Shown here: piece after piece, positions 6,849-13,593 of the stretch
How the letters are laid out: every line of letters starts with the position of its first letter
Position numbering within the stretch: position 1 is the stretch's first letter
IMG/VR virus record: IMGVR_UViG_3300047994_000599
Location: 1-32,220 of that record
Source: a virus
Direction: 5' to 3' (one strand)
Length of the DNA: 32,220 nucleotides
The notes under the pieces: generated by a model
The model's database searches: none
The model's input: only the letters and a program-made list of their open reading frames with translations
What the model was told of the DNA's origin: nothing
Translations under genes and position numbers: made by a program

Positions 6849-7874
6849 ATGTCGGTTATGTATCCATCGGATTGTCTCGCCTATCATATGGCGAGGCCTT
6901 TGTTCCGGCAGATGGACGTAAGTTCGGTTGCTTGCAGCGTGTATGCCCAGCAGATGAAGCAGTTCGACGTGCAGGGGTTGAATACAGAACCCCTGCCGGA
7001 GATTGATGCGCTTCGTTTCTATCAACTGAACCACGCGCTGGCGCTCATTCAGCAGAAGTTCCATCCTTTGGAGCCTTTGCCAAAAGAGTACCAGGATTTG
7101 GTGACGGAGTTTTTCGAGCAGACCAGCATCGCTGTGCGGAGGGCGATCTTCTACTTGATTATCATTTGCACTCGCGAGACCAGGCACCTGCACGCGAAGT
7201 CTGCCTGGACGCCGAAGCTGAGCAAGAAATACGGCGCGAAGGTTGCGGAGTATGTCTGCAGCCTTCCCGACGATCCAAAGACGGCGATGGGTATGTTCAA
7301 GAAAAACCCACCGGATGCCGCGATCGGGCCTTATGTGGAGGCTATCTACGAAGTGTTCAACTCCGGTAGCTGGTCTACTAATTACGGGGGAAAGAAATGG
7401 GCAGCCGTGACGGATTGCCTACGTTCCTTCGTGACGGGCAACTACTCGATGGTGATGTTGCTCGATACGATGTGGACGCTGAGCCATAATACAGGCCCGA
7501 TTTTCAATAAAGGGGATTTGTACAGCCACCATTTGGGTGGAAACTATCTCGTAAAAATCCTGGACGTTCAGCGCGCCGGTATGATCCCGACATTCATCGC
7601 CGACAAGGGTGAAGACCATACGCTGAATACCCTTCTGGCAAAGACACCTGATCTCTTGGATACGAACAAGAGAATTCATGAACTTTTCGATCTGCCGCGT
7701 ATCATGGATTGGGCGAAGGTTAATGAGCTGGGCTCTGTTCAGCAATACGACGCCGAAGGCTACGCGAATGGCCACAAGCCTTACAAGCCGATACCGCCGA
7801 AGCCGAAAGTCCCGATGTTCACCGTATACAACGGGTTCGATCTTCCTTACGCCAAACTGCAGAGGGCCGCATAA
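6849..7874 (+). CDS. Hypothetical 341-aa protein in the phosphatase cluster
   Basis: The protein is not recognised. It is soluble-looking, rich in helix, Tyr, His and Lys, with no signal peptide. Stretches that look conserved or functional are Thr-Arg-Glu-Thr-Arg-His-Leu-His (near residue 110), Gly-Gly-Lys-Lys-Trp-Ala-Ala-Val (near 180) and Leu-Ser-His-Asn-Thr-Gly-Pro-Ile-Phe-Asn-Lys-Gly (near 215-226), which could be active-site loops. The last 50 residues are Pro/Lys-rich. It lies between the two phosphatases, with only a one-base gap to the second, so the three are probably co-expressed. ATG 6849 is used because it follows a strong GGAGGG site. Confidence 0.75.
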   Translation: MSVMYPSDCLAYHMARPLFRQMDVSSVACSVYAQQMKQFDVQGLNTEPLPEIDALRFYQLNHALALIQQKFHPLEPLPKEYQDLVTEFFEQTSIAVRRAIFYLIIICTRETRHLHAKSAWTPKLSKKYGAKVAEYVCSLPDDPKTAMGMFKKNPPDAAIGPYVEAIYEVFNSGSWSTNYGGKKWAAVTDCLRSFVTGNYSMVMLLDTMWTLSHNTGPIFNKGDLYSHHLGGNYLVKILDVQRAGMIPTFIADKGEDHTLNTLLAKTPDLLDTNKRIHELFDLPRIMDWAKVNELGSVQQYDAEGYANGHKPYKPIPPKPKVPMFTVYNGFDLPYAKLQRAA

Positions 7875-7875
7875 T

Positions 7876-8622
7876 ATGGCATACCCCCACGATTTCGAAG
7901 ATCATAGCTGGAAGGATGACCCGGCCGCAGCGTTCGAGAAGATTGCGAAAGGGTTCTCCAACACGACACCCACCGCGACAGGGTTTAGCGCGAGCAGTCA
8001 GCAGTCAAAGGGAGGCAGCTATAAGACTGACTACACCAGTTCTGATCGCTGCTACCATAAACACCCGCCTTTGCCTCTGGGTGAGGGCTTGGTGATCTAT
8101 GGAGGCTCCTGCTGGAGCCCCGTTGTGAAAGACGCGGATATTTATATCGGTCTCGACGCAGGAATGAGCGAAACCGAGAAGCGTTTCCCCTGGACGCCAG
8201 GGCATGAGATCCGGTTCGTAATCACTGACACCCAGGCCCCGAAGAACCCCGCCGATTTCAAGAAACTTGTCGGCTGGACGGCGGAGCAGATACGTGGAGG
8301 CGCAAAGGTGCATGTGGGCTGCATCGGCGGTCATGGTCGCACGGGCTTGCTCCTGTCGGCTCTGGTATCGGTGATGCTGCCCGGCGAGGCTGACGCCATC
8401 AGCTACGTTCGGAAGAATTACTGCCAGAAGGCTGTGGAGTCCTCCGTGCAGGTAGATTTCCTGGTGAAGCATTTCGGTGTGAAGCCTGCTTCTGGGTCGA
8501 AAAATTATTCCAGCCTGAGCAATACCGGAAGCAACGTGACGACGATACCTCCCTCAAAATTCAAGGTACAGCACATTGCGAGTGATACGTGCATGTGGGG
8601 GAAGTCGGGGGCCGCGAAATAA
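7876..8622 (+). CDS. Phosphatase-like protein 2 (Cys-X5-Arg)
   Basis: The signature loop Val-Gly-Cys149-Ile-Gly-Gly-His-Gly-Arg155-Thr-Gly-Leu marks a second PTP/DSP-fold phosphatase. Asp118 in Ile-Thr-Asp-Thr-Gln-Ala-Pro sits where the general acid is expected. ATG 7876 is chosen because it directly follows the stop of the preceding gene; longer in-frame extensions run into that gene. The 248-aa protein has a Ser/Thr-rich N-terminal 60 residues and a Ser/Asn-rich C-terminal tail ending Cys-Met-Trp-Gly-Lys-Ser-Gly-Ala-Ala-Lys. It is not a recent copy of the first phosphatase, since little aligns outside the active-site loop. Confidence 0.78.
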   Translation: MAYPHDFEDHSWKDDPAAAFEKIAKGFSNTTPTATGFSASSQQSKGGSYKTDYTSSDRCYHKHPPLPLGEGLVIYGGSCWSPVVKDADIYIGLDAGMSETEKRFPWTPGHEIRFVITDTQAPKNPADFKKLVGWTAEQIRGGAKVHVGCIGGHGRTGLLLSALVSVMLPGEADAISYVRKNYCQKAVESSVQVDFLVKHFGVKPASGSKNYSSLSNTGSNVTTIPPSKFKVQHIASDTCMWGKSGAAK

Positions 8623-8662
8623 AACTTGCCCTAGATAGCTGCAAAGTTAAGATAGGAGCTGC

Positions 8663-8678
8663 AAACCATGGAGGGTTT
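8663..8678 (+). promoter_or_regulatory. GGA-loop hairpin ribosome-binding site (8683 gene)
   Basis: AAACC-ATGGAG-GGTTT folds as a 5-bp stem with loop AUGGAG. The ATG within it (8668) is in frame but is part of the ribosome-binding site; ATG 8683 is properly spaced and preferred. Confidence 0.65.
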
Positions 8679-8682
8679 AACG

Positions 8683-9564
8683 ATGGGCGTAAAAATCACG
8701 ACAGATTTTTTGGATCTGTTGAAACAGAAGCAGATGAACGTGGCGCATTTCGAGCCGTATCTGCAGCAGGGCGTGAAAATCCACGTTCACATGTACATGC
8801 TTCTCGCGGCAGATTCTTCTGGGGAAGTGATCGCAAAGGTCAGCAGCCAGAAAGCGGTGCAGAACAACCTGCCGACGATGGCAGCGGAGTTGCTGACCAA
8901 GCTGAAGCAGTGGGCTTCTAACCCATCTTTCGCGACGCAGAAAGAGGCGGAGAAGAAGCTCGCATATGCTGCGCTCTACGGCATAAGTGCCAAGCAATTG
9001 AAAAAATCAATGTACAAGCCCATGCCGGACGCGGTGACGGTGACGACGATGGGGGCAGGGTCTCCGGTCGATCAGTTTATGGCTGCAGAAGCTGCAGAAG
9101 GCGCGGCACCTGCTATGAGCCTGCTTACCGGAGCTGTTGCGGCCATCCCCGCGCCGATGCATCCAAGCGTTTCTCCGGTAAAAACCGACTATCCGGTACT
9201 CGACCCGAAGCAACCTGTAGCGACCGTGCATCTGCGTGATGCGTGCGGCCTGTACCGCAGGGTGAAGGGTACGGACGAGCATAGCGTTTACTTTCTTCTC
9301 GCAGATTTCGGCGATCTAAAGATGGCCGGCCGCTGGAAAGGAAACGCCTTCTCCGTTCGGTTCGAATCGCCAAACATGAAAAAATACAGCCCGTACCTTA
9401 AGGATATGGGGTTGAAGTCCACGCCAAGCCACGCCTCGGTGCATGTCACCGTGGCTAACGCCGTGGAGGCCCGCAAGCTGGTAGGGGCCATGATCGGTGC
9501 TATCGGGGCCGCTCCGCTCAGCCCGCTCCCGAATGTGGATATGATCATAGGCGTGGGTGCGTAA
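8683..9564 (+). CDS. Hypothetical 293-aa two-part protein
   Basis: I do not recognise this protein. The N-terminal ~110 residues look helical (Lys/Gln/Ala-rich), followed by an Ala/Met/Pro-rich flexible stretch (about 125-165). The C-terminal ~125 residues look like a compact alpha/beta domain (Val-Ala-Thr-Val-His-Leu-Arg-Asp-Ala-Cys, then Tyr-Phe-Leu-Leu-Ala-Asp-Phe). A weak promoter-like pair, TTGCCC (8626-8631) and TAAGAT (8648-8653), lies in the gap upstream, so this may start a sub-operon with the next genes through the polymerase. ATG 8683 is chosen over 8668, which sits in the ribosome-binding site. Confidence 0.7.
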   Translation: MGVKITTDFLDLLKQKQMNVAHFEPYLQQGVKIHVHMYMLLAADSSGEVIAKVSSQKAVQNNLPTMAAELLTKLKQWASNPSFATQKEAEKKLAYAALYGISAKQLKKSMYKPMPDAVTVTTMGAGSPVDQFMAAEAAEGAAPAMSLLTGAVAAIPAPMHPSVSPVKTDYPVLDPKQPVATVHLRDACGLYRRVKGTDEHSVYFLLADFGDLKMAGRWKGNAFSVRFESPNMKKYSPYLKDMGLKSTPSHASVHVTVANAVEARKLVGAMIGAIGAAPLSPLPNVDMIIGVGA

Positions 9565-9565
9565 C

Positions 9566-9799
9566 ATGGATTTCAATCAGCTAGCCGATCTGGACCCAGG
9601 ATCGTTAATCGAAGCCGGGGCCTTACTCCCATCCATCACGAAGGAGAAGGTTGCTCACATTGTTAAGGGCAAGACTACGAACGCCAAGGGCGTCGTGGAG
9701 AGCGTTTCTCTGGAGAGCTACTTCTGCGACATCCTGGTCGTTCGTATCGAGGGTGTTCGCGGCCAGGGCGGCGGCATCAAATGGAGTATCGTGAAATGA
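9566..9799 (+). CDS. Hypothetical 77-aa protein
   Basis: This small unrecognised protein starts one base after the preceding stop (ATG 9566), and its stop overlaps the next start (ATGA, 9796-9799). Residues 1-25 are acidic and hydrophobic, and the C-terminal half looks beta-rich, ending Gly-Gly-Gly-Ile-Lys-Trp-Ser-Ile-Val-Lys. Tight coupling on both sides supports a real gene. Confidence 0.62.
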   Translation: MDFNQLADLDPGSLIEAGALLPSITKEKVAHIVKGKTTNAKGVVESVSLESYFCDILVVRIEGVRGQGGGIKWSIVK

Positions 9800-10200
9800 G
9801 CGCTCTCAGCTTCTATAAACTTGCTGACTTCCTTGGGTTCGCCTTCGAGGTTGATAAACAGAAGATCACCGGCACAGGCAAAATCCGTATGGATATCGGG
9901 CTCTGCAAGCTGGATCTGGTTGCGACCATCAAATATGGGCGTACGAATCTTTACCACACGCATGCCGCCATCTTTATCCAGGCTGGCCTTGATCTCTGCG
10001 TCGGCGTGCTTTCTGATCTCGAAACGAACAAGGCGACGGTTTTGGTTTTCGATAGGCGATACGGCCCGTCTTTGAAGATGCTGGAGGCGATCGACGTAAC
10101 TAAGCCAGAAGACATTAAGGCATTATTCCAGACAGCGAAGCCCCGGTATTTTGAGGGGACGATTGGAAAGCCATTCAAGGCCGTTACCGTAGAGGCTTAA
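9796..10200 (+). CDS. Hypothetical 134-aa protein
   Basis: The product is unrecognised and predicted alpha/beta. The start ATG 9796 overlaps the previous stop (ATGA), and the polymerase ATG follows its stop directly, so it is translated in the replication unit. Features include Phe-Tyr-Lys-Leu-Ala-Asp-Phe near the start, a Tyr-His-Thr-His motif near residue 54 and Asp-Arg-Arg-Tyr-Gly-Pro-Ser near 87. An upstream in-frame ATG (9781) lies inside the preceding gene and is not favoured. Confidence 0.68.
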   Translation: MSALSFYKLADFLGFAFEVDKQKITGTGKIRMDIGLCKLDLVATIKYGRTNLYHTHAAIFIQAGLDLCVGVLSDLETNKATVLVFDRRYGPSLKMLEAIDVTKPEDIKALFQTAKPRYFEGTIGKPFKAVTVEA

Positions 10201-13200
10201 ATGACCAGCATAGTATTTTGGACTTCTGCGTCGGTGCAGGCGATCAAGAAGATCGTCGGCCCTGCACTAAAGCGCTGCCCGGAAACACCCAGCCATAGAT
10301 TCGTCAGTGTCGGTAAGGAACTCTATGTCCCCGCCCCGGACGAAATCTGTCTTGCTATGGGTGATGACGAGATCACTCTGATGGCCGAGGCCGGTATCGT
10401 GCAGAAGAACCGCAAGGCTGAGAGTTTACGAGGCAAGATATATCCGGCCGGTGAGGGGAGAGGGTCGTACATGATCAGCTACTCGCCGGATCTGGTATCG
10501 TTCGATCCAGGGCGAGAGACGGATATCGTCTGGGCGGTGCAATTAACTGCAAGATTTGCGATCACGGGTAGCACCGCCGCCGTGCTGGGTGAGTACCGCT
10601 GGGTGGAGCATTTCGAAGACGAGATAGCCATCATCGAGGCGAAATACGCGCAGACGGGTAAGCCTGTCCCTGTATCCGTGGATACTGAAACCCTTAGATT
10701 GTCCCCGTTCGATAGCGGGAGCCGGGTGGTCGCGATCGGCTTTACCTCGACCGAGGGCAGGGCCGACTGTGCGTACATCTCCGACCTGCAGACCGAAGAG
10801 CAGGCGAAAAAATTCCTGGGATCGGTCAGATGGTTGCTTACCAGCGATAAGGTGAAGCTTCGCCTGGCGCACGGGAAATTCGACTTGGCCTGGGTGGCGG
10901 AGAAGTGGGGCATTGAATGCACCAACTTCAGCATGGACACGCTTTTGGTTGGGTCGATGCTGGACGAGAATCGTTCTAACAGTCTGAAAACACACGTAAA
11001 ACACTATGATGTTTTGCTGGGTGGTTATGATGACGAAATGACCCAGAAGGATATGGAGAACATGGACCGCGTACCGAAGGATAAGCTCCTGCGGTATCTA
11101 GGCGGGGACGTAGACGGCACGCTTCGGATTTCCCGCCATATGATGGAAGAGCTGAAGCAGGTGCCAGAGACGATGAGGCTATACCTCACCATCGTTCACC
11201 CGGCCGCGAAGGTGTTCTCGAAGATCGAGCGAAACGGGATTTTGGTCGATGTCGAGGCCTACAGGGAGCTGAAAAACGACCTTGAGGTCGCCATCACCAA
11301 ACACACCAAAGAAGGGCTAGACCTGCTCCCAGCAAGGCTACAGGCCAAATTTGCAGACAATTTAAGCCTTTCCCGGCCAGCATTGCTGAAGGAGTATTTC
11401 TTCACGCCAGCGGGTTTGAACCTAAAGCCTCGCGTGACGACGGCCAAGAGCGGGGAGCCCTCCACGGCGAAGAGTCATCTGGAGATGTTTCACACGGTCC
11501 CAGAGGCGAAAGCCATGTGCTCCGTGCTGACGGACATCAATCAGGCGAAGAAAGCGCTCAGCACCTACGTCATCGGGTTTCTGGAATGCCTGAAGCCCGA
11601 CGGGAAGTTCCACCCGAGCTACTTCATGCACCAGGGCGACAATGAGTGGGGTGATGATGAAGGCGGTACGGTAACCGGCCGGCTATCGGCGAAAGACCCA
11701 GCCGTCCAGTGCATGGTTGGTGAAACGTTGGTTCTAACAACGGCAGGCTGGAAGCGCTTGGAAAACATGGTTAGTGCTTACGAAAATGGCCAGAGGTTCA
11801 CCGTGCTCACGCATACGGGGGAATGGATGCCTGTAATTGGAAGTTACCGAAATGGCGTTAAGCCTACCCTAACATTCAAACTTCGGTCGGGCAGGGAGAT
11901 TACCTGCACGCCTAACCATCCTATTTTAACCAGCCACGGTTTTATAAAGGCGGAGCATATCCGGCTTGGCGACCGGGCATTCCAACTTGGGGGGGAAATT
12001 GCCTACAATAGTCAGCTTGACGGGGAAGAAATTTGGAAGGCTTCTCGTGCTGGAGTCCGTAATAACGCCAGGCGGCAGAAGGCAGCGCTGCCAGTGCGAC
12101 TGCGGGAAGATCAGGTTAGTAGTTACGGGCAATCTGACTTCGGGGAACACCACGAGCTGTGGTTGCCAATGGGGGGAGAAGAAGGTCACGCACGGGCACA
12201 AACGGAACGGGCAAGTGTCCCGCACCTACCATGCGTGGTATTCGATGAAAACACGGTGCCGAAACCCGAAATCAAAGGCGTTTTCGGACTACGGAGGCCG
12301 CGGAATTACCTACGATCCTGCCTGGGAGACTTTCGAGGGCTTCCTAAAATATATGGGAGAGTGCGCGCCGGAGTTCGAATTGGAACGCCAGGATGTGAAT
12401 CAAGGTTACAACAAGAACAATTGCTGCTGGATTCATCGAAGCAAGCAAAATTCGAACAAGAGGACCAGCCACCGGCTGACGTTTCAAGATCAAACGATGT
12501 GCGTGGCGGAGTGGGGCCATGTAACTGGCTTAGGGGAGACAGTGAAGCGGAGAATTCAAAAAGGGTGGTCTGTGGAAGCAGCGCTGACGACGCCAAAGCG
12601 GCCTATGAAGCCGGCTTCACAATGGAAGAAATCGTTAACATCACCTTCACAGGGCTCCGCGAAACCTTCGACCTGACGATCGAGGGAAGCCACTCCTTTG
12701 TGGCTAACGGTGTTGTTGTCCACAACACTGTTCCCAAGCGCAACAAATGGGCGAAGAAAATCCGCAAATGCTTGATCGCGCCGGAAGGCTACATGATCCT
12801 GGAGGCCGATAGCGCGCAGGGGGAGCTGAAGCTTACCGCCTGCGTCGCCGAAGAACCCACGATGTTGGATCTGTACATGAACGGAGGGGATCTGCACACG
12901 AAGACAGGCGCAGGGTTGGCGGGTCTCGAAATGGACGAGATGATGGCCTTGAAGGAGAGCGATAAGGATCAGTTCGCGTTGTTCCGTTACAAGGCCAAGG
13001 CCGCGAATTTCGGGTTGATCTACGGTATGGGGGCCGAGGGCTTCCAGCGCTATGCGTGGAATAGCTATGGCCTGGCTCTTACCCTGGAAGAAGCAGAGAA
13101 GATTCGGAGTGCGTTTTTCAACACGTACACGGCCCTGCCGGAATGGCATAAAACATACAAGAACCTCGCCTATAAGCATGGGTTTGTCGTCTCGCCTCTG

Positions 13201-13557
13201 GGCCGTACCCGCCATCTGCCCCAGGTGTGGAGTTCCGATCGCCAGACCGCTTCGAAGGCTGGCCGTCAAGGCATCAATTCACCCATCCAGTCCACGCTCT
13301 CGGATATGCTGTGCTGGGCCTTCGCGGAGATTGATGCCGCATATGGCGATATCATCAAACCAATCGCCTCGATCCACGACGCCGGTTACTGGCTGGTGCC
13401 TGAAGATCGCGTGATGGAGTGCGCTGTGCGCGTGACCGACATCATGGGCAATCTGCCATTCGAGAAAATGGGTTGGACCCCGCAACTGAAGTTCAACGCC
13501 GATGCGACTGCGGGCCGCAACCTGGGCCAGATGGAAGAGCTGAAGCTGGCTGCCTAA
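10201..13557 (+). CDS. Family A DNA polymerase containing an intein
   Basis: This is the replicative polymerase with 3'-5' exonuclease. Exonuclease motifs are Ser-Val-Asp-Thr-Glu-Thr (Exo I), His-Gly-Lys-Phe-Asp-Leu (Exo II) and Tyr-Leu-Gly-Gly-Asp-Val-Asp (Exo III). Polymerase motifs are Thr-Gly-Arg-Leu-Ser before the intein, motif A Asp-Ser-Ala-Gln-Gly-Glu-Leu-Lys-Leu, motif B Lys-Ala-Ala-Asn-Phe-Gly-Leu-Ile-Tyr-Gly and motif C Ile-His-Asp-Ala. The precursor is 1118 aa; removing the 339-aa intein leaves 779 aa, normal for phage enzymes. The N-terminal ~130 residues before Exo I are not recognised. Motif C has Ala where Glu is usual (His-Asp-Glu), which may slow catalysis or alter fidelity. 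Motif A has Gly where Ile is common. Splicing is needed because the insertion separates the TGRLS motif from the rest of the polymerase domain. Confidence 0.95.
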   Translation: MTSIVFWTSASVQAIKKIVGPALKRCPETPSHRFVSVGKELYVPAPDEICLAMGDDEITLMAEAGIVQKNRKAESLRGKIYPAGEGRGSYMISYSPDLVSFDPGRETDIVWAVQLTARFAITGSTAAVLGEYRWVEHFEDEIAIIEAKYAQTGKPVPVSVDTETLRLSPFDSGSRVVAIGFTSTEGRADCAYISDLQTEEQAKKFLGSVRWLLTSDKVKLRLAHGKFDLAWVAEKWGIECTNFSMDTLLVGSMLDENRSNSLKTHVKHYDVLLGGYDDEMTQKDMENMDRVPKDKLLRYLGGDVDGTLRISRHMMEELKQVPETMRLYLTIVHPAAKVFSKIERNGILVDVEAYRELKNDLEVAITKHTKEGLDLLPARLQAKFADNLSLSRPALLKEYFFTPAGLNLKPRVTTAKSGEPSTAKSHLEMFHTVPEAKAMCSVLTDINQAKKALSTYVIGFLECLKPDGKFHPSYFMHQGDNEWGDDEGGTVTGRLSAKDPAVQCMVGETLVLTTAGWKRLENMVSAYENGQRFTVLTHTGEWMPVIGSYRNGVKPTLTFKLRSGREITCTPNHPILTSHGFIKAEHIRLGDRAFQLGGEIAYNSQLDGEEIWKASRAGVRNNARRQKAALPVRLREDQVSSYGQSDFGEHHELWLPMGGEEGHARAQTERASVPHLPCVVFDENTVPKPEIKGVFGLRRPRNYLRSCLGDFRGLPKIYGRVRAGVRIGTPGCESRLQQEQLLLDSSKQAKFEQEDQPPADVSRSNDVRGGVGPCNWLRGDSEAENSKRVVCGSSADDAKAAYEAGFTMEEIVNITFTGLRETFDLTIEGSHSFVANGVVVHNTVPKRNKWAKKIRKCLIAPEGYMILEADSAQGELKLTACVAEEPTMLDLYMNGGDLHTKTGAGLAGLEMDEMMALKESDKDQFALFRYKAKAANFGLIYGMGAEGFQRYAWNSYGLALTLEEAEKIRSAFFNTYTALPEWHKTYKNLAYKHGFVVSPLGRTRHLPQVWSSDRQTASKAGRQGINSPIQSTLSDMLCWAFAEIDAAYGDIIKPIASIHDAGYWLVPEDRVMECAVRVTDIMGNLPFEKMGWTPQLKFNADATAGRNLGQMEELKLAA
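10538..10551. repeat. Palindrome copy, one mismatch (TGCAATTAACTGCA)
   Basis: This copy of the recurrent palindrome has one mismatch in the right arm and lies inside the polymerase gene. It may be a chance match. Confidence 0.3.
11710..12726 (+). other. Intein in DNA polymerase at the TGRLS-proximal site
   Basis: The 339-aa intein starts at Cys504 (block A: Cys-Met-Val-Gly-Glu-Thr-Leu-Val-Leu). Block B has Thr-Pro-Asn-His-Pro-Ile, block F reads Thr-Phe-Asp-Leu-Thr-Ile-Glu-Gly-Ser-His-Ser-Phe-Val, and it ends Val-Val-His-Asn before a Thr at +1 (12727-12729). All splicing residues are present. The main-frame linker between blocks B and F (about 200 residues) resembles no known domain and is rich in Arg, Gly and Gln. 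The same DNA read in the +1 frame encodes a complete HNH endonuclease, so the linker is probably the shadow of that gene. Confidence 0.93.
11966..12676 (+). CDS. HNH homing endonuclease nested out of frame in the polymerase intein
   Basis: In the +1 frame relative to the polymerase this ORF encodes a phage-type HNH endonuclease. Residues 18-30 read Leu-Thr-Gly-Lys-Lys-Phe-Gly-Arg-Leu-Leu-Val-Leu-Glu, the usual N-terminal motif. A Cys cluster Arg-Cys-Gln-Cys-Asp-Cys-Gly (41-47) with Ser-Cys-Gly-Cys (64-67) suggests a zinc site. The HNH core includes Tyr-Gly-Gly-Arg-Gly-Ile (109-114), the Glu-Arg at 140-141 where Asp-Arg is usual, Gly-Tyr-Asn-Lys-Asn-Asn-Cys (147-153) and Gln-Asn-Ser-Asn (161-164). 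Residues 177-210 resemble a C-terminal DNA-binding repeat ending Gly-Trp-Ser-Val-Glu-Ala-Ala-Leu-Thr-Thr-Pro. It fills the space between intein blocks B and F. No ATG opens it; TTG 11966 is listed, while TTG 11987, 11999 or 12017 are possible. It would nick or cut intein-less polymerase alleles to spread the intein. Confidence 0.75.
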   Translation: MATGHSNLGGKLPTIVSLTGKKFGRLLVLESVITPGGRRQRCQCDCGKIRLVVTGNLTSGNTTSCGCQWGEKKVTHGHKRNGQVSRTYHAWYSMKTRCRNPKSKAFSDYGGRGITYDPAWETFEGFLKYMGECAPEFELERQDVNQGYNKNNCCWIHRSKQNSNKRTSHRLTFQDQTMCVAEWGHVTGLGETVKRRIQKGWSVEAALTTPKRPMKPASQWKKSLTSPSQGSAKPST

Positions 13558-13593
13558 GCTCAGCCGATAGGTTGCGCGCATAGGAGTTTGCGC

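Noticed and set aside
7678-7875. Longer N-terminus for the second phosphatase
   Set aside because: The extension overlaps the 341-aa gene by almost 200 bases with no homology; ATG 7876 follows that gene's stop directly.
8668-8682. ATG 8668 as start of the 293-aa protein
   Set aside because: This ATG is part of the GGA-loop ribosome-binding site that recurs at other genes, where the equivalent ATG is not used.
11989-11995. A single sequencing error in the G7 run explaining the out-of-frame nuclease
   Set aside because: One indel would put the nuclease in frame but lose block F and the rest of the polymerase; a second compensating error near 12600 would be needed.
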